Notes: generated by a model not told the origin, from the sequence alone. A stretch of 64,000 bases of DNA from Druceiella hillmani (GCA_039881145.1 JAYKKI010000052.1:10207501-10271500); one strand, 5' to 3'. Counted from the stretch's first letter, positions 11,721 through 24,543 are shown. Translations and numbers: made by a program.

Positions 11721-13440
11721 TGACGTGTTGATGACTCAACATTAAAACTATACTATTTTGATAATTGTAAATGCCAACACGTTGATGAACTGTTGAAGTT
11801 TGTCGATAAAATATAAAAAAATACTTGCGTATATTTAAAATCTTCTGCTAATATTATTGTTACCAGTAAATAAAATAACGTGAAATTAATATAACATACA
11901 TATCATCTTTCACTCGCATAAAATAGACTAAATAAAGAACGTCTCAAGTACGTTGATCTAAATATGTTGCGTGAAAATGGCGGTATTTACTGCATTAGAT
12001 TTCTTAGTATCGAATTTGATGCAACAAGTACTATTTAGGCAAATTTGGACGTGATTTTTTATATTTTCGAGGTCATCTTTCTTCCACCGAGTGTACTGAG
12101 ATAACAAGTATAAATTTTCTTTTAGAACAAGTAAAACCCATTAACAAGAAACATTAAATATGTAAATTAAGTTGCCTAGTTCTAATCGGTTTACACTGCG
12201 AGTGTTCCATACTACCCTTGGGGGTTTCCATAATTAATGTGGCCCTTTAGAGGCGGAAGTGGTACAACCGAGGTCCTGTCATGTCCTATGCTATGTAATT
12301 TTACACTACTTGTGTTCAAAAAATAATACAATAACTGAGCCTACGGACGTACAGGGTGTCCCTTCCCCTTTGCAATTTTAAATTTGTCGTCAATTTTTTT
12401 TTATTTCCAGTGAAATATTTTTATTACCTGTCAATACAAAATTTATACAACGAAAAAAGAATGATATTAATAATATTATTTAATAGAAACAGGTGTTACT
12501 GAAGACACTTTTTAGAGTAAAAAAAGACGATGGGTAATGAAATATTAATATAAAAGGATAATGAAGTATTACAACATCCTATATACTATTAGAAAAAAAT
12601 TCTCTTTCCATTTATGAACGCCCCTTTATAAATAAAATAAATTTGTGCATAATTTTAAATATATTTTTTGGTATCAAAGAATTACATAATGTAACGTATA
12701 TAATTTCAATTTATAACTAGGTATAAGTAATATTATGTAGACCTTATTTTGTGGGGTCAAAAGTCTCTTATAGATAAACGGACAAATAAATAGCATTGGT
12801 ACGGTCCAATGGCCCAACAAGGTTCCGTTTGAATCCTGTCGGCAAAAAATCTAAAAATTTTATAAACTTGAGACATGCATGATTCTCACAACTTCGTGAA
12901 AGATTTAGAGAAAATTGTCCGCAATTTCCATACATTATATTATACCTGAAAAATCAACAAGTGAAAAGTGGAGCACAACTTTAAATGTTTTTCCTAGTTT
13001 CAGTCGAAACGAAAGGTAATTTAAACATTCAAGATTTTATTCTCTATATTTTGAGAAGTTAACTTTTTGATGAAACAAAAACGTATATTCAAATTTCAGT
13101 TTTGAAATTTAGGTAAAAATATGGAGTCTGGTGTAATTTGAACTTACTGGCGTAACTCATAATTAAACATGGAATGAAATTATAGAGAACAAATTGATAT
13201 CTGCAAAAGGATGATATGAAGATGTCTAGAGCTCTCAATGAACTAATCTAAGTCTAATTTAAACTCGGCTAGCGTGCTGAATAGTAATAAGTACTCGTTC
13301 ATTGGACTAAACGAATTACCGACTAAACGAATTAAGGCTATCATATGGTCGTTAACCTTTAAGTAATAATTAAATCTACTGACTTGGTAGGTATAAATTT
13401 AAAGATATTTTTTTCTATTACTGCAATTAGTCGTTCAGAC
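11721..13440. other. no gene found; possible SINE trace at about 12.8 kb
   Basis: Mostly AT-rich. A unique GC-richer patch lies at 12180-12300. At 12795-12850 'tggtacggtccaatgg ... gtttgaatcctgtcgg' resembles a tRNA-derived SINE head, with a B-box-like 'gtttgaatcc' followed by an A-rich tail. No good A box or cloverleaf could be drawn, so it is left as a trace only. Confidence 0.35.
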
Positions 13441-13479
13441 TATGTGTAATTTAGTTACAGGAGGTTAGATCAATGTGGC

Positions 13480-14180
13480 GAGTTAGGATCATAACCTAGC
13501 TATCCCTGATCAGGCAAAACAACTCTCTTCAATTCTTAATCGAGTTGAACAATGGCAGCACATGAGATAACGGATTTGGACGAGCCGCTAGTCCAACCTT
13601 GTATTTGTGAGAGTAGAGTTTAGCTTTTTCATTGATAGTTGTTATTTCCAGGTAGTCGTGAATCTCTGAGTTGCGAGTGAATCAGGAAACGGCAGATAAA
13701 ACTACTATAATGTTGTCTTGAAGTCTTTGAAGGCAGAGAATATCTGACTTGCTAATTGAAGACTACAGTTGTTGCCGTAAGTCTGTTTTGTGATTGAACA
13801 GAGACTCTCAGATTATTTCTTAGGATGAGTTGAAGAGAAGCCAAAGTAGATTTCTAAATCTATTAATTATTTTGTCCGCATATGTTTAATATAGTTCTTC
13901 CGTTCCATCCTGCTATCCTGGTGAAAACCTAGACGTTTAACACAAGAGAACTATGATAGTATATCTTGACCTAGATCGACCAATGTGCCATCTCCAAGTA
14001 TAAACGCAAACGTGACGTGATGAGATTTATGGACATCTGCATTTAGAGACTACTTACTCAACCACTTGTTGGTGTTATTTAGTTGGATTTGCAGTTGTCT
14101 ACTCGATTCATTTGAATCTCGATTACGGGAAAGTGACGCGACATCGACACCGACTGTTGCTGTTGTAACAACAATTGTTT
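13480..14180 (-). pseudogene. Jockey-like LINE ORF2 reverse-transcriptase fossil
   Basis: Read on the minus strand, three short stretches follow the order of the downstream part of a Jockey-clade reverse transcriptase. First (near 14170-14030) comes 'VASLSRNRDSNESSRQLQ' then 'NKWLSK' and 'KSHHVTF', like the region after the YADD box (ASRxLQ...W...WxxxxNxxKSxxVxF). Next (13945-13850) is 'VKRLGFHQDSRMERKNYIKH' then 'RTK' and 'SLFNHKTDL', like 'VKYLGxxLDxRLxWxxHI...LSLxNKLLLY'. Last (13770-13570) is 'LQRLQDNI', 'IHDYLEITTINEK' and 'LAARPNP', like 'IQRFQNxxLR...LHxDLxIPxVxEE...HPNP'. Several stops and at least two frame changes break it, so it is dead. The catalytic YADD itself is not legible. 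Identification is from recalled family consensus. Confidence 0.72.
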
Positions 14181-14489
14181 AAGGACACTGACGAGTCTAT
14201 TAACATTAAAATGCAAATTTGTTAAGGGATTTTGGCGATATAAAGACTAGCTTTTTCGTCCATGTGACGAAAGTTGAGAGATGAATAATATAACTGCATC
14301 CTGTATTTTAAAAATTGCTATTGGCCTTTTCGTTTTAAGTCAAAATAAATATTTCTTATTTCTAATCTATTTATAACGATAGATAAATTATATAACGAGC
14401 AAATTATGTGAAGAAAAAATATATAAAAACAACAGAACTGACTCCTGCTTCAGAAAGCGATGACGAAAAAAGTTAAAATTCCTTCGAAC
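14181..14489. other. no gene found
   Basis: AT-rich link between two LINE fossils. It may include eroded LINE sequence, but no motif can be read. Confidence 0.4.
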
Positions 14490-14580
14490 GCAGACATTAA
14501 AAGAACAGCTGGAGAAAATTGGTAGGAAAAAGCAGGCAGTAATATGAAATGAAGGAGGTCTACGCCTATGATGTAAAATA
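14490..14580 (+). pseudogene. RTE-clade LINE C-terminal scrap (tentative)
   Basis: The plus-strand frame at 14493-14522 reads 'DIKRTAGENW', then a stop, then 'EKAGSN'. A shifted frame gives 'YEMKEVYAYD'. Together they resemble the end of RTE-type polymerases (DDxxxxAGxxWxxxAxxRxxWxxxxEAYxxQW). Only about 30 residues are covered and both a stop and a frameshift are needed, so chance similarity is possible. It lies on the opposite strand to the adjacent Jockey fossil and is a separate insertion. Confidence 0.4.
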
Positions 14581-14972
14581 TGGCTTATGGGAATGAGTGA
14601 GCGATTTTGTTAGGTCTTTCCGCCGGATAAATTTTGCTACGTCGTAATCAGATTATGTAAAAGGGAAAAAAAGAAAAGAGAATATGACATCAGAAATCAC
14701 TAGGACTATTTGCATTCATAACCCCTGACATGGTAACCGACTTTCTATTCGGTTGAACATTTTCATACAGTCTAACTTTGTAAAGAGTTAGGACTAAATA
14801 TCGACTAAAATTTTTCTTCATTACGACGCGTAGTATTCATTCATAATCGTCCCAGCATTCTTTCTCCAGACTTCATTGTCAACAGCGAATAAAATAAATT
14901 TTTCTAATTCAGCAATAGTCAAGTGCGAGGCAAAGAGGAAAGCAGCTCTAATATTTTTCATGTGAAAAAAAA

Positions 14973-14974
<2 letters not shown>

Positions 14975-15003
<29 letters not shown>
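14975..15003. repeat. (TA)n microsatellite
   Basis: About 29 bp of uninterrupted AT dinucleotides, followed by an imperfect 'cacatactcgtgtatgtacatat' continuation. Confidence 0.95.
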
Positions 15004-16284
<1,281 letters not shown>

Positions 16285-16910
16285 ATATTATAATAGTTAA
16301 CATTTAAAAAATATTTATTTAAAAATTTTAGAGTGCTACAGCCAAAATATGAAAGAAAATAACATTGAGTACTCTTAAAATTTACTGGAAAATAGTAGCT
16401 ATGATACACAAATTTCGAGTGCTAAAGTCAAAATATAAAAAAATACAGCCGTACAGTACACTTCAAATTTATCGGAAAACAGAAGCAATGATTCTGATTT
16501 TCATAAATTTAGAATGCTACAGTAAAAATATACCACAAAAAATGGAACAGTATTACTTAAAATTTACGGGAAAACAGTTTAAATGATTCTAATTCTCATA
16601 AATTTAGAGTGCTACCAGTCAAAATATGAAAGAAAAACAAGGGTACAATAAACTTAAAATTTACCGGAACACAGTATTACTTAAAATTTACCGGAAAACA
16701 GTTTAAATGATTCTAATTCTCATAAATTGAGAGTGCTACAGTCAATATACGAAAAAAAGAATATTGAGTACCCTTAAAATTAACCGGAAAATGGTAGCAA
16801 TGATTCTTATTCTCATAAATTTAGGGTTCTACAGTCAAAATATGACAAAAAACAACGGTATAATAAGTAAACGCAAAATTTACCGGAAACGAGTAGCAAT
16901 GATTTCAATT
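16285..16910. repeat. 95-bp tandem repeat, 6-7 copies
   Basis: The unit is 'aaaatttaccggaaaacagt', 'agcaatgattctaattctca', 'taaatttagagtgctacagt', 'caaaatatgaaagaaaaac', ending 'gtacaataaactt'. One copy near 16660-16690 is cut to about 27 bp, an internal deletion that leaves two adjacent unit starts. Copies vary at 10-20 positions. Confidence 0.9.
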
Positions 16911-17104
16911 TCCATTGTTTTTGAGAGATTCGCGATATTTTCATGTCTGTGAAAGATATACTAGGCAATACGGCAACGCATAGTGCAAAGTAATTAGATT
17001 CTTACAGAAACTTTGATAGAAATACAATATAACCTTAGCCCTAAATGTTTATATGCGCCCAAAATGCGCACTCGAACGGGAGAATTTATCACTTTGATTA
17101 AAGT
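16911..17104. other. short unassigned spacer
   Basis: Contains 'gtgaaagatatactaggcaat', which echoes the 'gtgaaagacatattaggcaat' phrase of the repeat at 61.4 kb, so part of it may be a fragment of dispersed repeat E. Confidence 0.4.
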
Positions 17105-17575
17105 TCTGTTCTAATATCTACCTTGAGCACGTTCCCGTACTTTGAGGTATTCCTAAGGTTATTTAGTAAGCTCACGTTTTTGGAATCAAATATTGAGACT
17201 AAGCTGTTATTTAAGTGCCCCATACTATCATTAGTGAACATTCCATTCTTTTCTCTTTCCCGTATGAATTTTGCGAACTTCTTTCTTGAAAGAAATCTGT
17301 AATCTATTATAAGGCCCTATCCAATAAATTCTAGGCTCAACGGTTTGGGTGTGCTGAAAGAATTAGGTTTCCATTTCTAATGTGAGTACGTTCCCGTGGC
17401 TATGTTACGAAACTACTAAGGGTTTGTAGTATGAAATATCTTAAAGCTCACGTTTCTGGAATCGAAAGTTAAGGTGTTATTTGAGTGCCTCATAGAGTCA
17501 TTAGCCATGATTCCGTTTGCCCGTTTCCGTGTGAATTTCACGAAATTCTTTATCTATCAAAGAGGATATCTCACT
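17105..17575. repeat. diverged tandem duplication of about 250 bp
   Basis: Shared blocks in order are 'gagcacgttcccgta/gagtacgttcccgtg', 'agctcacgtttttggaatc/agctcacgtttctggaatc', 'gttatttaagtgccccat/gttatttgagtgcctcat', 'tcattag' and 'gtatgaattttgcga/gtgtgaatttcacga'. The halves start near 17115 and 17370. The copies are clearly old. Confidence 0.8.
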
Positions 17576-17908
17576 TATATATGCCATTATTTTCTTTAAA
17601 TTATAAAGTAATTATGTTGATAACTCCCCGGTCTTTGGTTCTGGTAACACTTTATTCTCCTGAGTTATGTGAGAGGGCGTGAAAGAACGAAGTCATAATT
17701 TGTTTCGCGAAGTCATATTAGAGCGCGCATAAATATCTTGAAGCATTCACAAGTTTTTCAAGCACTTATGTTGATCGGTGAGGTATTGCGAGAGGCGTCA
17801 AGTCTTGATGTTTTTTCTGCTCCATTGGCCCGCTTTAGGAATACGATTATGGAGTTACTTGCTAGTTCACGTTTGATAATTAATTAGTTTTCAGTTAGCT
17901 ACCTGGTT
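17576..17908. other. unassigned; possible third relic of the duplication
   Basis: GC-richer, with 'gaagtcataatttgtttcgcg' followed by 'gaagtcatattagagcgcgc', and a late 'agttcacgtttgataatt' that may echo the preceding duplication. No gene is supported. Confidence 0.35.
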
Positions 17909-17944
17909 TAATATATATATATATATATATATATAAATATATAA

Positions 17945-17990
<46 letters not shown>
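17909..17990. repeat. (TA)n microsatellite
   Basis: About 80 bp of TA dinucleotides interrupted once near 17935-17947 by 'aaatatataagt'. Confidence 0.95.
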
Positions 17991-17991
<1 letters not shown>

Positions 17992-18523
17992 AGTTGGGGT
18001 TGAAAATATTTTCTTTTACTTTGAAATGAAATAATTTCAGTTAAATCGCATCAACGAATTTAAGAAATATAAATAAGTAAAGAACTCTGTTTTATTTTCC
18101 AACAAGCACTTTGTCGGTTTCATGATATCAATTTTATTAAATAAATTTTCCTGTAAATATTTCATAATAATTTCATGTTTTATTACAACTTATACAATTA
18201 ATATCCGAAATATTTCTATCAGCATCGTTTTTTTCCCAAAAAACAGTCACATTATTGCTTTCAAGGTCGTACGTTCCAAAACGATTTCGCTTCCGTAACC
18301 AGTGTTGAGTAAACGACAATTTATTGGCAATTATATTGTACCTGTTCATTTCCAAGGTTTTCCACGACGAAACTTATATTGGGAAAACTGCTCAAGGACG
18401 GTATTCAAGTTTCAAGATGGGAGAAATTATTTATGGATTATTTTTTTCTCCTTCAGATAGCAATATGTTGAATTGCTACCCTGAATTTTGTGTTACAAAA
18501 TATTTGTTTGTGCATTGGGTTAA
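17991..18523. other. no gene found
   Basis: Overlapping frames of 60-76 codons on both strands between 18173 and 18554 have no recognised product. The plus frame runs into the next minisatellite. Confidence 0.45.
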
Positions 18524-18770
18524 ATTGTTTCTTTATAAACAATTACGTACATAGGGTGAAATTGTTTCTTTCTAAACAATTACGTACATAGGGTGAAATT
18601 GTTTCTTTCTAAACAATTACGTACATAGGGTGAAATTGTTTCTTTATAAACAATTACGTACATAGGGTGAAATTGTTTCTTTGTAAACAATTACGCACAT
18701 AGGGTGAAATTGTTTCTTTATAAACAATTACGTACATAGGGTGAAATTATTTGTTTCTAAAAAAATTATG
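18524..18770. repeat. 37-bp minisatellite, 6-7 copies, each with a hairpin
   Basis: The unit is 'ttgtttctttataaacaatt' + 'acgtacatagggtgaaa'. In every unit 'ttgttt' and 'aaacaa' pair around a 6-bp loop, and 'tacgta' is self-complementary. Copies are almost identical, varying at the loop (ctttat, ctttct, ctttgt), so expansion is recent. The last unit decays into 'ttgtttctaaaaaaatt'. Confidence 0.95.
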
Positions 18771-19859
18771 TTTTTTTTATAAGTCGCAGAAAACTAAAAA
18801 AATTGTAACTACAAAATGAACAAAAATACTGCAAACATTTTCTTCATGAAAGACACAATTCTGAAAGTCGCCATTTGATCGATTAGCGATAACGTAACAT
18901 AAGATACTCGTTCCGGAAGTTACTGAGATCAAGTAACTACAATTATTTATTAGTATTTAGTTTTCATAAATTTTTACAAAGTTAACGTATTTCTCGTGTC
19001 ACGTTTGGCCGTAACAAATAACTACTAAAAGTACCTACGTATAACAGATACGCGTGAGGCAGGCAACGGGCCGCGCGAAACTAGATACCGCTGACTGATG
19101 TGGACTTAATAAGCGCGAGACGCGAACGAGGAACGTACGGTGGTCGTGGTAATGAAGGCACTGGGCCCGGACGTTAGGTCGGAGATACACTGAGCGTTAC
19201 ACAGCTATTTTAATTATATCTTACGAATCGCTATGATATGAAGCCGTCAAAAATACCTAAATATTTTTTTAAAATAGCATCTTTACGACTATCAGTACTG
19301 AATTTGGCGAAGAAAGACCACCGTAAGTGTGTACAGACATATTGTAGTTTTTTTAATTGACAGTTTTAAACCTAAGCAAATTTGAAACAGTCATTTCATG
19401 TTCCCATATAATATCTTCAAATATAGTGTTCATTAGTAACATATAGTAGTAACATATATGTATTATATTTTAGATCAGGATTTTCCAACTAATGGGACGC
19501 GGCTTTCTAGAGAGGCATAAAGAGATTATAAGAGTGGTCAAATGTGTTCGGATATTCTATAGAAATTACCATTAAAAGTTTTAAATGCAATTAATACTTC
19601 ATTCGGTCGTATGCGAGCACAAATACAGCAGTAATACAATTTTATTATATAATTATTCTTAATTATATTTAGGAGGAAACACCAAAGTCTTAATTCATTT
19701 GATTATATTTGTAATTGAGATATAAAGGTCGTTAAAATTATGAGTTTTTTTTATTATAACAATGAAAAATAATTAAAAGGAAGCACGAGTATATTCTTTT
19801 ATAACGGGGAAGGCTCAATGCAAAAAAGGTTGAGAATCCTTAGGTTAGATGATTAAGGA
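18771..19859. other. no gene found; CpG-rich islet at 19.05-19.2 kb
   Basis: The islet at about 19040-19200 has words such as 'caacgggccgcgcgaaac', 'gcgcgagacgcgaacgagg' and 'cactgggcccggacgttagg' in an otherwise AT-rich setting. It is unique in the window, with no long frame. It is a candidate regulatory element or short exon. Confidence 0.4.
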
Positions 19860-20310
19860 AAATATGTATTTGATTGTTTTTGTTGTTGTTGATGTTTATT
19901 TGTTTGTACGCGCCAATCTTCGGAACTACAGGCGTGATTTCAAAAATATTTTTTTAGAAGTACTATGCTATAAGGAAGAATAATAACTATAGATGATAAA
20001 AAAACGCAACAGAAGTCGAAGAACGCTGCTTAAATGGTACAAGGTAGGATGACCAACTTATTTATTGACATACCATTCTGAGTATACCCCTGATTCCGAC
20101 GACCGATGTCGCTTGGTGAACGGAGCTTAGGCATTTAAGGACTGCTGAGATAGATAATAGATGAGATGAGAAAGATAGATAATAGTAAGTTAAGTTACCG
20201 CACGGTTCACTTGCTTAGTCGGTTCGATCTTTGACTGGCTAACTTACCTTTAAAGCCTACAATTAAGGTAATTTTATGCTGGTGAAACCGCGAGGCACGC
20301 TATCATATAA
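19860..20310 (+). mobile_element. Helitron-like element, degraded copy
   Basis: 'tatttgtttgtacgcgccaa' then 'tcttcggaactacaggcgtg' matches the usual 'ttgtttgaacgcgctaatctcaggaactactgg' body of the family seen at 51.4 kb. The right edge 'ggtgaaaccgcgaggcacgc' is a decayed form of the 3' end. Neither exact terminus is preserved. A short array of 'gatagataatag' words near 20148-20192 lies inside. Confidence 0.6.
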
Positions 20311-21194
20311 CATCATTCCATAGGGGAAACGTAGAAGAATGTATTTGATATCATATTGAATATTTTCATAAAATATTATATAATGTTAAGAGCGTGTTTG
20401 GGATCGAGTAAAAGCCAAAATAACTTTTTAAAAACTTTGTTACTTCTGTTAATTTGTCTGTTTGTAAAACCATTACGCACGAACTACTAGTTCAATTTGA
20501 ATAAAACTTTAACTAAAATGATACTTGAACTTTTTTAGAATTTAAGCTTACTTTTGTTTTGATACTTAATAAACTTAAAATTCACTCATTAACTTTCATA
20601 CACTAAGAGCTGGATGTTCCGTATAATAAATGATAAATAAAAATTATCCGTAACACATATAGCAGTTCAAGTTCAGATATAAGTTACTTTTAACTTAGTA
20701 AAAGCTGCTCTTGAGATGCAAACGCTGGAGAAAAACTATGCAATAATAATAAAAAAAATTATTTGGAGAAGCTATGTGCTAAATATAGTACAAAATGAAT
20801 CAGGATTTGAAAAAAATCAAGAAGGGGACGAAAATAGGAAGATAAGAAGGAAAACAAGGAACAAGATCTTAATCGAAAAGTTATGTAAGATTCACTTAAA
20901 GTTAGATTCTCTTTCTCTCACTTTCTCAACAGTTCTTTAAACTGTTCATAAAATGCAGATCTATGTTGTTTCTATTACCGAGGCACAAAAGGAAATTCTA
21001 ATATATCTTATACAATTTCTGAAAATATTGTTTACTCGTACATGTCTTGCAAGATTTTCCTCGTGGATAAGTTACTTGATAAGCTTTTTCCATGAAGTAT
21101 ACATTTTATAAATAAATAAATTTTGCATTATATGCCCACTTTAATTTTTTTCTACTTATCAAATTAGTATCATTCTCAAATTTTAGTTTAGTTA
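20311..21194. other. no gene; TE-like phrase at 20.4-20.55 kb
   Basis: 'gttaatttgtctgtttgtaa' and 'acgaactactagttcaattt' near 20450-20500 resemble a dispersed lepidopteran repeat body (gtctgtttg...acgaactactggtccgattt). A 74-codon plus frame at 20716-20940, rich in K and R, is not recognised. Confidence 0.4.
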
Positions 21195-21320
21195 ATAATA
21201 CCACAATTAAATGAAATTACGTGATGTAGTGTTATTTCTACTTTCTTTAATTTCTTTACCACGACCTAGGTTTCGTTGCATTACAGCATCTTCAGGTGGG
21301 CTCTTAGCAAAGATGTATTC
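21195..21320 (+). repeat. dispersed repeat B, copy 2
   Basis: 'attacgtgatgtagtgttat', 'ccacgacctaggtttcgttg' and 'cagcatcttcaggtgggct' match copy 1 at 2690-2790 in order and spacing, with better preservation. The left 'ttggcgttaattt' module is missing or decayed here. Confidence 0.8.
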
Positions 21321-21467
21321 AATTAATAATATCAGTTGGCCAAGAATGAGATTAATATCTAGTCGGTCTTAAAATCTAAATATAATGCCGATTACAATAA
21401 CAAGTAATATCATTACCCGGCACTAAGTAGAAATGTTATCAAAATTAGTTTAAATATGAAAACCCCA

Positions 21468-21706
21468 ATTATATGAAACTACGTGATGTAGTATTATTTC
21501 TACTATCTTCAATTTCTTTACCACGACCTAGGTTTCGTTGTATTAGCCTAATTGGGCTAATATCCCAACTGAAGATGTTAACATAATACAACGAAACCTA
21601 GGTCGTGGTAAAGAAATTAAAGATAGTAGAAATAATACTACATCACGTAGTTTCATTTAATTGTGAATAATGAATTTCTACAAAATTAACGCCAAATAAA
21701 TTCAAT
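21468..21706. mobile_element. fold-back element built from repeat B, with 14-bp direct repeats
   Basis: The left arm at 21473-21545 and right arm at 21584-21656 are reverse complements at 72 of 73 positions, around a 38-bp loop. Each arm is repeat B from 'atgaaactacgtgatgtagt' to 'gacctaggtttcgttgtatt'. On the right it continues into the family's 'acaaaattaacgccaaata' module. The direct repeat 'atatgaaaacccca' occurs at 21454-21467 and 21707-21720, consistent with a target-site duplication. Twin-primed LINE insertion or a fold-back MITE could both produce this. Confidence 0.8.
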
Positions 21707-21720
21707 ATATGAAAACCCCA

Positions 21721-22607
21721 TTTGAAAGCTATCGATTTATCGAGAGCCGCTTCAGTTTTCGAGTCTACAAAAAAATCATACTATTTCAAATATTTGATGA
21801 ATGCTAACTTTACGCACTCAACTATAGCGATTATACTGCTTAGCAAGAGATTTTCTTTAAGGAATACTACGATTACATCGAAATGAGCAACTTTAACTGC
21901 AAAACATCGCTCACTGTGACCGTATCCCATTCCCCGCTCTTGGGGTCATAGAGAAAACAGTCACCGTAATACTGGCTTAACCGTGTGTAAGTATATTTAT
22001 ATAAGTGTATACACGCGCGTATTGTATGTATGTATATATATCTGGGTTATGTTTATGAACGATTAAGACGATAAGGTGTTCGCTCGCAGCTCATGTCGAA
22101 ATATTTTGACGCTAGATACATCTGGTTCATTCTTCGCATGCATTTTATATGACCTATGTCTTCATAGATCGATTTTAATAATTAGTTTTTATAATAACTA
22201 AATTGATATTCAGACTTCGTAATCAAAGTTTCCTTATATTGAAATTTATGTCCATAATTGATCTGATAAAGATAGTTATTATTAATATGGATTAAAAATA
22301 ATTTTATTCTTGAAAAATGCCACATTATTGTTTCATGCCATTCGTTAAGGGAAATTTAGGTTTCATATGTTTTAAGACAACAATTATTAAATATTTTTAG
22401 AGTTTACTCCTTAAGAATCGATATTCATATATAGTGCATGGTATGAAGTTTTACGAGGAGTAAAATCAGAGCGTTAAAAAAGTGTAACCGTTAGGTGGCC
22501 TCTCTGCGCAACATTTCTGCGCATCTTTAAAGTGACATATCGATATGTTTATTTGGCATTTTCTTTATTCTTAGAGTGTGTCATACATAGTTTACTCTCG
22601 TTCGCTT
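21721..22607. other. no gene found
   Basis: AT-rich. A short 'gtgtatacacgcgcgtatt ... gtatgtatgtatatata' run lies near 22006-22040. Nothing further can be supported. Confidence 0.45.
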
Positions 22608-22955
22608 ATATCAAGATGTTATCATTAAATATCATTATGTGTGAAAACTTAGTGTTTTCTGTCCTACAAAATTAAAAAGTATTTTGTTTTTTTAATTTGA
22701 ACCCAAGGAGTTCTGACGTTACTAAATATTTTTTAATTTTGTTGTTGTATAAATGATCTTATAATTTATGTTTTATTTGAAAATAATTATGTTATCAGTA
22801 TTTATAATATTTATTAAAGAATTATCCATTTACATTTAATGATATTGATACGTATTACGTGTTACCTATTTATATACAGTGTTACAATCGTACTTAAAGT
22901 AAACTCGAGTCGCGCGTCGGAGCTGACACGCACAGTTAATTTTTTTCAAACACTA
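22608..22955 (+). repeat. dispersed repeat C, copy 2
   Basis: Colinear with 4630-4960: 'atatcaagatgttatcatta', 'ttctgacgttactaaatatt', 'tatttgaaaataattatgtt', 'caatcgtacttaaagtaaac' and 'gtcgcgcgtcggagctgac'. The two copies diverge by many substitutions and a roughly 30-bp insertion near 22660-22700. Confidence 0.8.
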
Positions 22956-24175
22956 AGCTTTGAAAAAATGCTTGTGGTCATTTCCGATGTATAGACATAC
23001 GAGTATAATAGGTTCTTAGCTACAAAACATCAAAACTACAATGAAGCACGAAGGCTCTGAGGAATAAGCTACATTTTGATGATAGAAAATGTGCAGTGAT
23101 GACAATGACCACATGCATTGTGCATTTACTTGCATGAACTATGCACGAAAACGTCTTGTTATTCGTCTATGATCTTTTCGTCACTTTGTGTAATCGCTTG
23201 ATATTTCGCGGTCATGTCAACAAAAACTTAAAATGCATACAAATTACTAGGATTTTTCATATCATGTTTTGGAGATTAACACAATATTTAATGTATTGCA
23301 AGTTGTGTGACTCTCTACTCTGAACATGCTTTGAAAGAATGAGGATATATAGTATGCCAGCCACAGACTTTATACGATGTATCCAAGACCTGGAGCAGTG
23401 CAAAGAAGTAATAACATCTTGCGAGTCGGCAATTCCTAGTGGCACACACTCAGTCATGAGGAAAGGACTAAATTGAATATTTAACAAAAATAACATTTTC
23501 TCTATAATATCGTGTTCAGCTGATCGAACAGTTATAATGTATCTCACTTAAGTGGAATTTTATTCTAGACGTATAACTATTTTGCGAGATTAACCATAAT
23601 ATTTTATAAACTCTAAATGGAACCTAAGTTTTCTCTGATAAACTTTGGACACCTTCTATGCGAACTTTAATCCCTAAGATCATTATCCACGCTGTTAAAT
23701 GACAATTACACTTGTTAAATGGTCGTTAAATTTGAGATAGTTCTAAGACGACGCCTTGTTTAAATGGTTATGCATAACGAATCCTTGTTAAACCTTATTA
23801 ATGTTAGTCATCACTGCTAAACTGTGAGTTTATATGTTATGTTTAAATTAGGCTTAGATTTTTTTCTAAATAATCCTGGATCACGGAAGGCTATCCATAT
23901 TCATAATCGTTTAACGCTTACCGTTTTTGTCATATGTGGTGAAATACAAAAATTTAATTGAACCTGAAAAAATCAATTAAGTCCTAATTGCCATCATTGT
24001 CTTTAATAAAAAATATTTTATAATGGCTTTGCTAAAATTGGAAGAAAAGAATAATTTTTATTAAATTAATTATATATATCGTGAAACAGAATTAATTGGG
24101 AAAACGTGGAGTTAGTTTGTGTTTCTGAATATGGCAGTTATGGCAGAATTACCTTCTTAATTAAAACCAGAATTG
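22956..24175. other. no gene recognised; 96-codon minus frame at 23.26-23.55 kb
   Basis: The minus frame 23257-23547 is the longest non-repetitive, non-transposon frame here. It is mildly hydrophobic, with a Cys and several Ile/Leu runs, but no domain is recognised and no splice context is evident. Near 23110-23150 'tgcatt' and 'atgcac' words cluster. The remainder is AT-rich and unassigned. Confidence 0.3.
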
Positions 24176-24179
24176 TTAA

Positions 24180-24534
24180 AATTAAAATTTTGAAAATTAA
24201 AATTTTACGCTAATAAACCTTAAAGGGTTATCAAAAAAGATACAGTAATATTTCAATAAATACCCATTTCTTGAATTTATTTTAGGAAACATAGAGATAA
24301 ATAGATATACCCCATAGATAAAAAAGTTGTTTTATATAATACATAAAATCTAAATCGTTTCACTGAGAAAATTAGAATTTTATGCTTACAAGCCGTGAAG
24401 GGTATCAAAAAAAGATGCGGCATTATCTCAATAAATACCTATTCCTTGAATCGATTTTGGGAGACATAGATATCAATAGATATACCTAACAAAAATCAAA
24501 AATTATTCTACATAATACATATATTATTTAACTC
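24180..24534. repeat. diverged tandem duplication of about 178 bp
   Basis: Both halves contain 'ttagaattttatgctta/aaaattttacgctaata', 'agggttatcaaaaaagata/agggtatcaaaaaaagatg', 'caataaatacccatttct/caataaatacctattcct', 'gaaacatagagataaatag/gagacatagatatcaatag' and 'tataatacataa'. The halves start near 24182 and 24368. Confidence 0.85.
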
Positions 24535-24543
24535 TAGGAGTTA

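Noticed and set aside
23257..23547. 96-codon minus frame as a real gene
   Set aside because: No recognised family, no neighbours, AT-driven composition; length alone is not enough in 64 kb.
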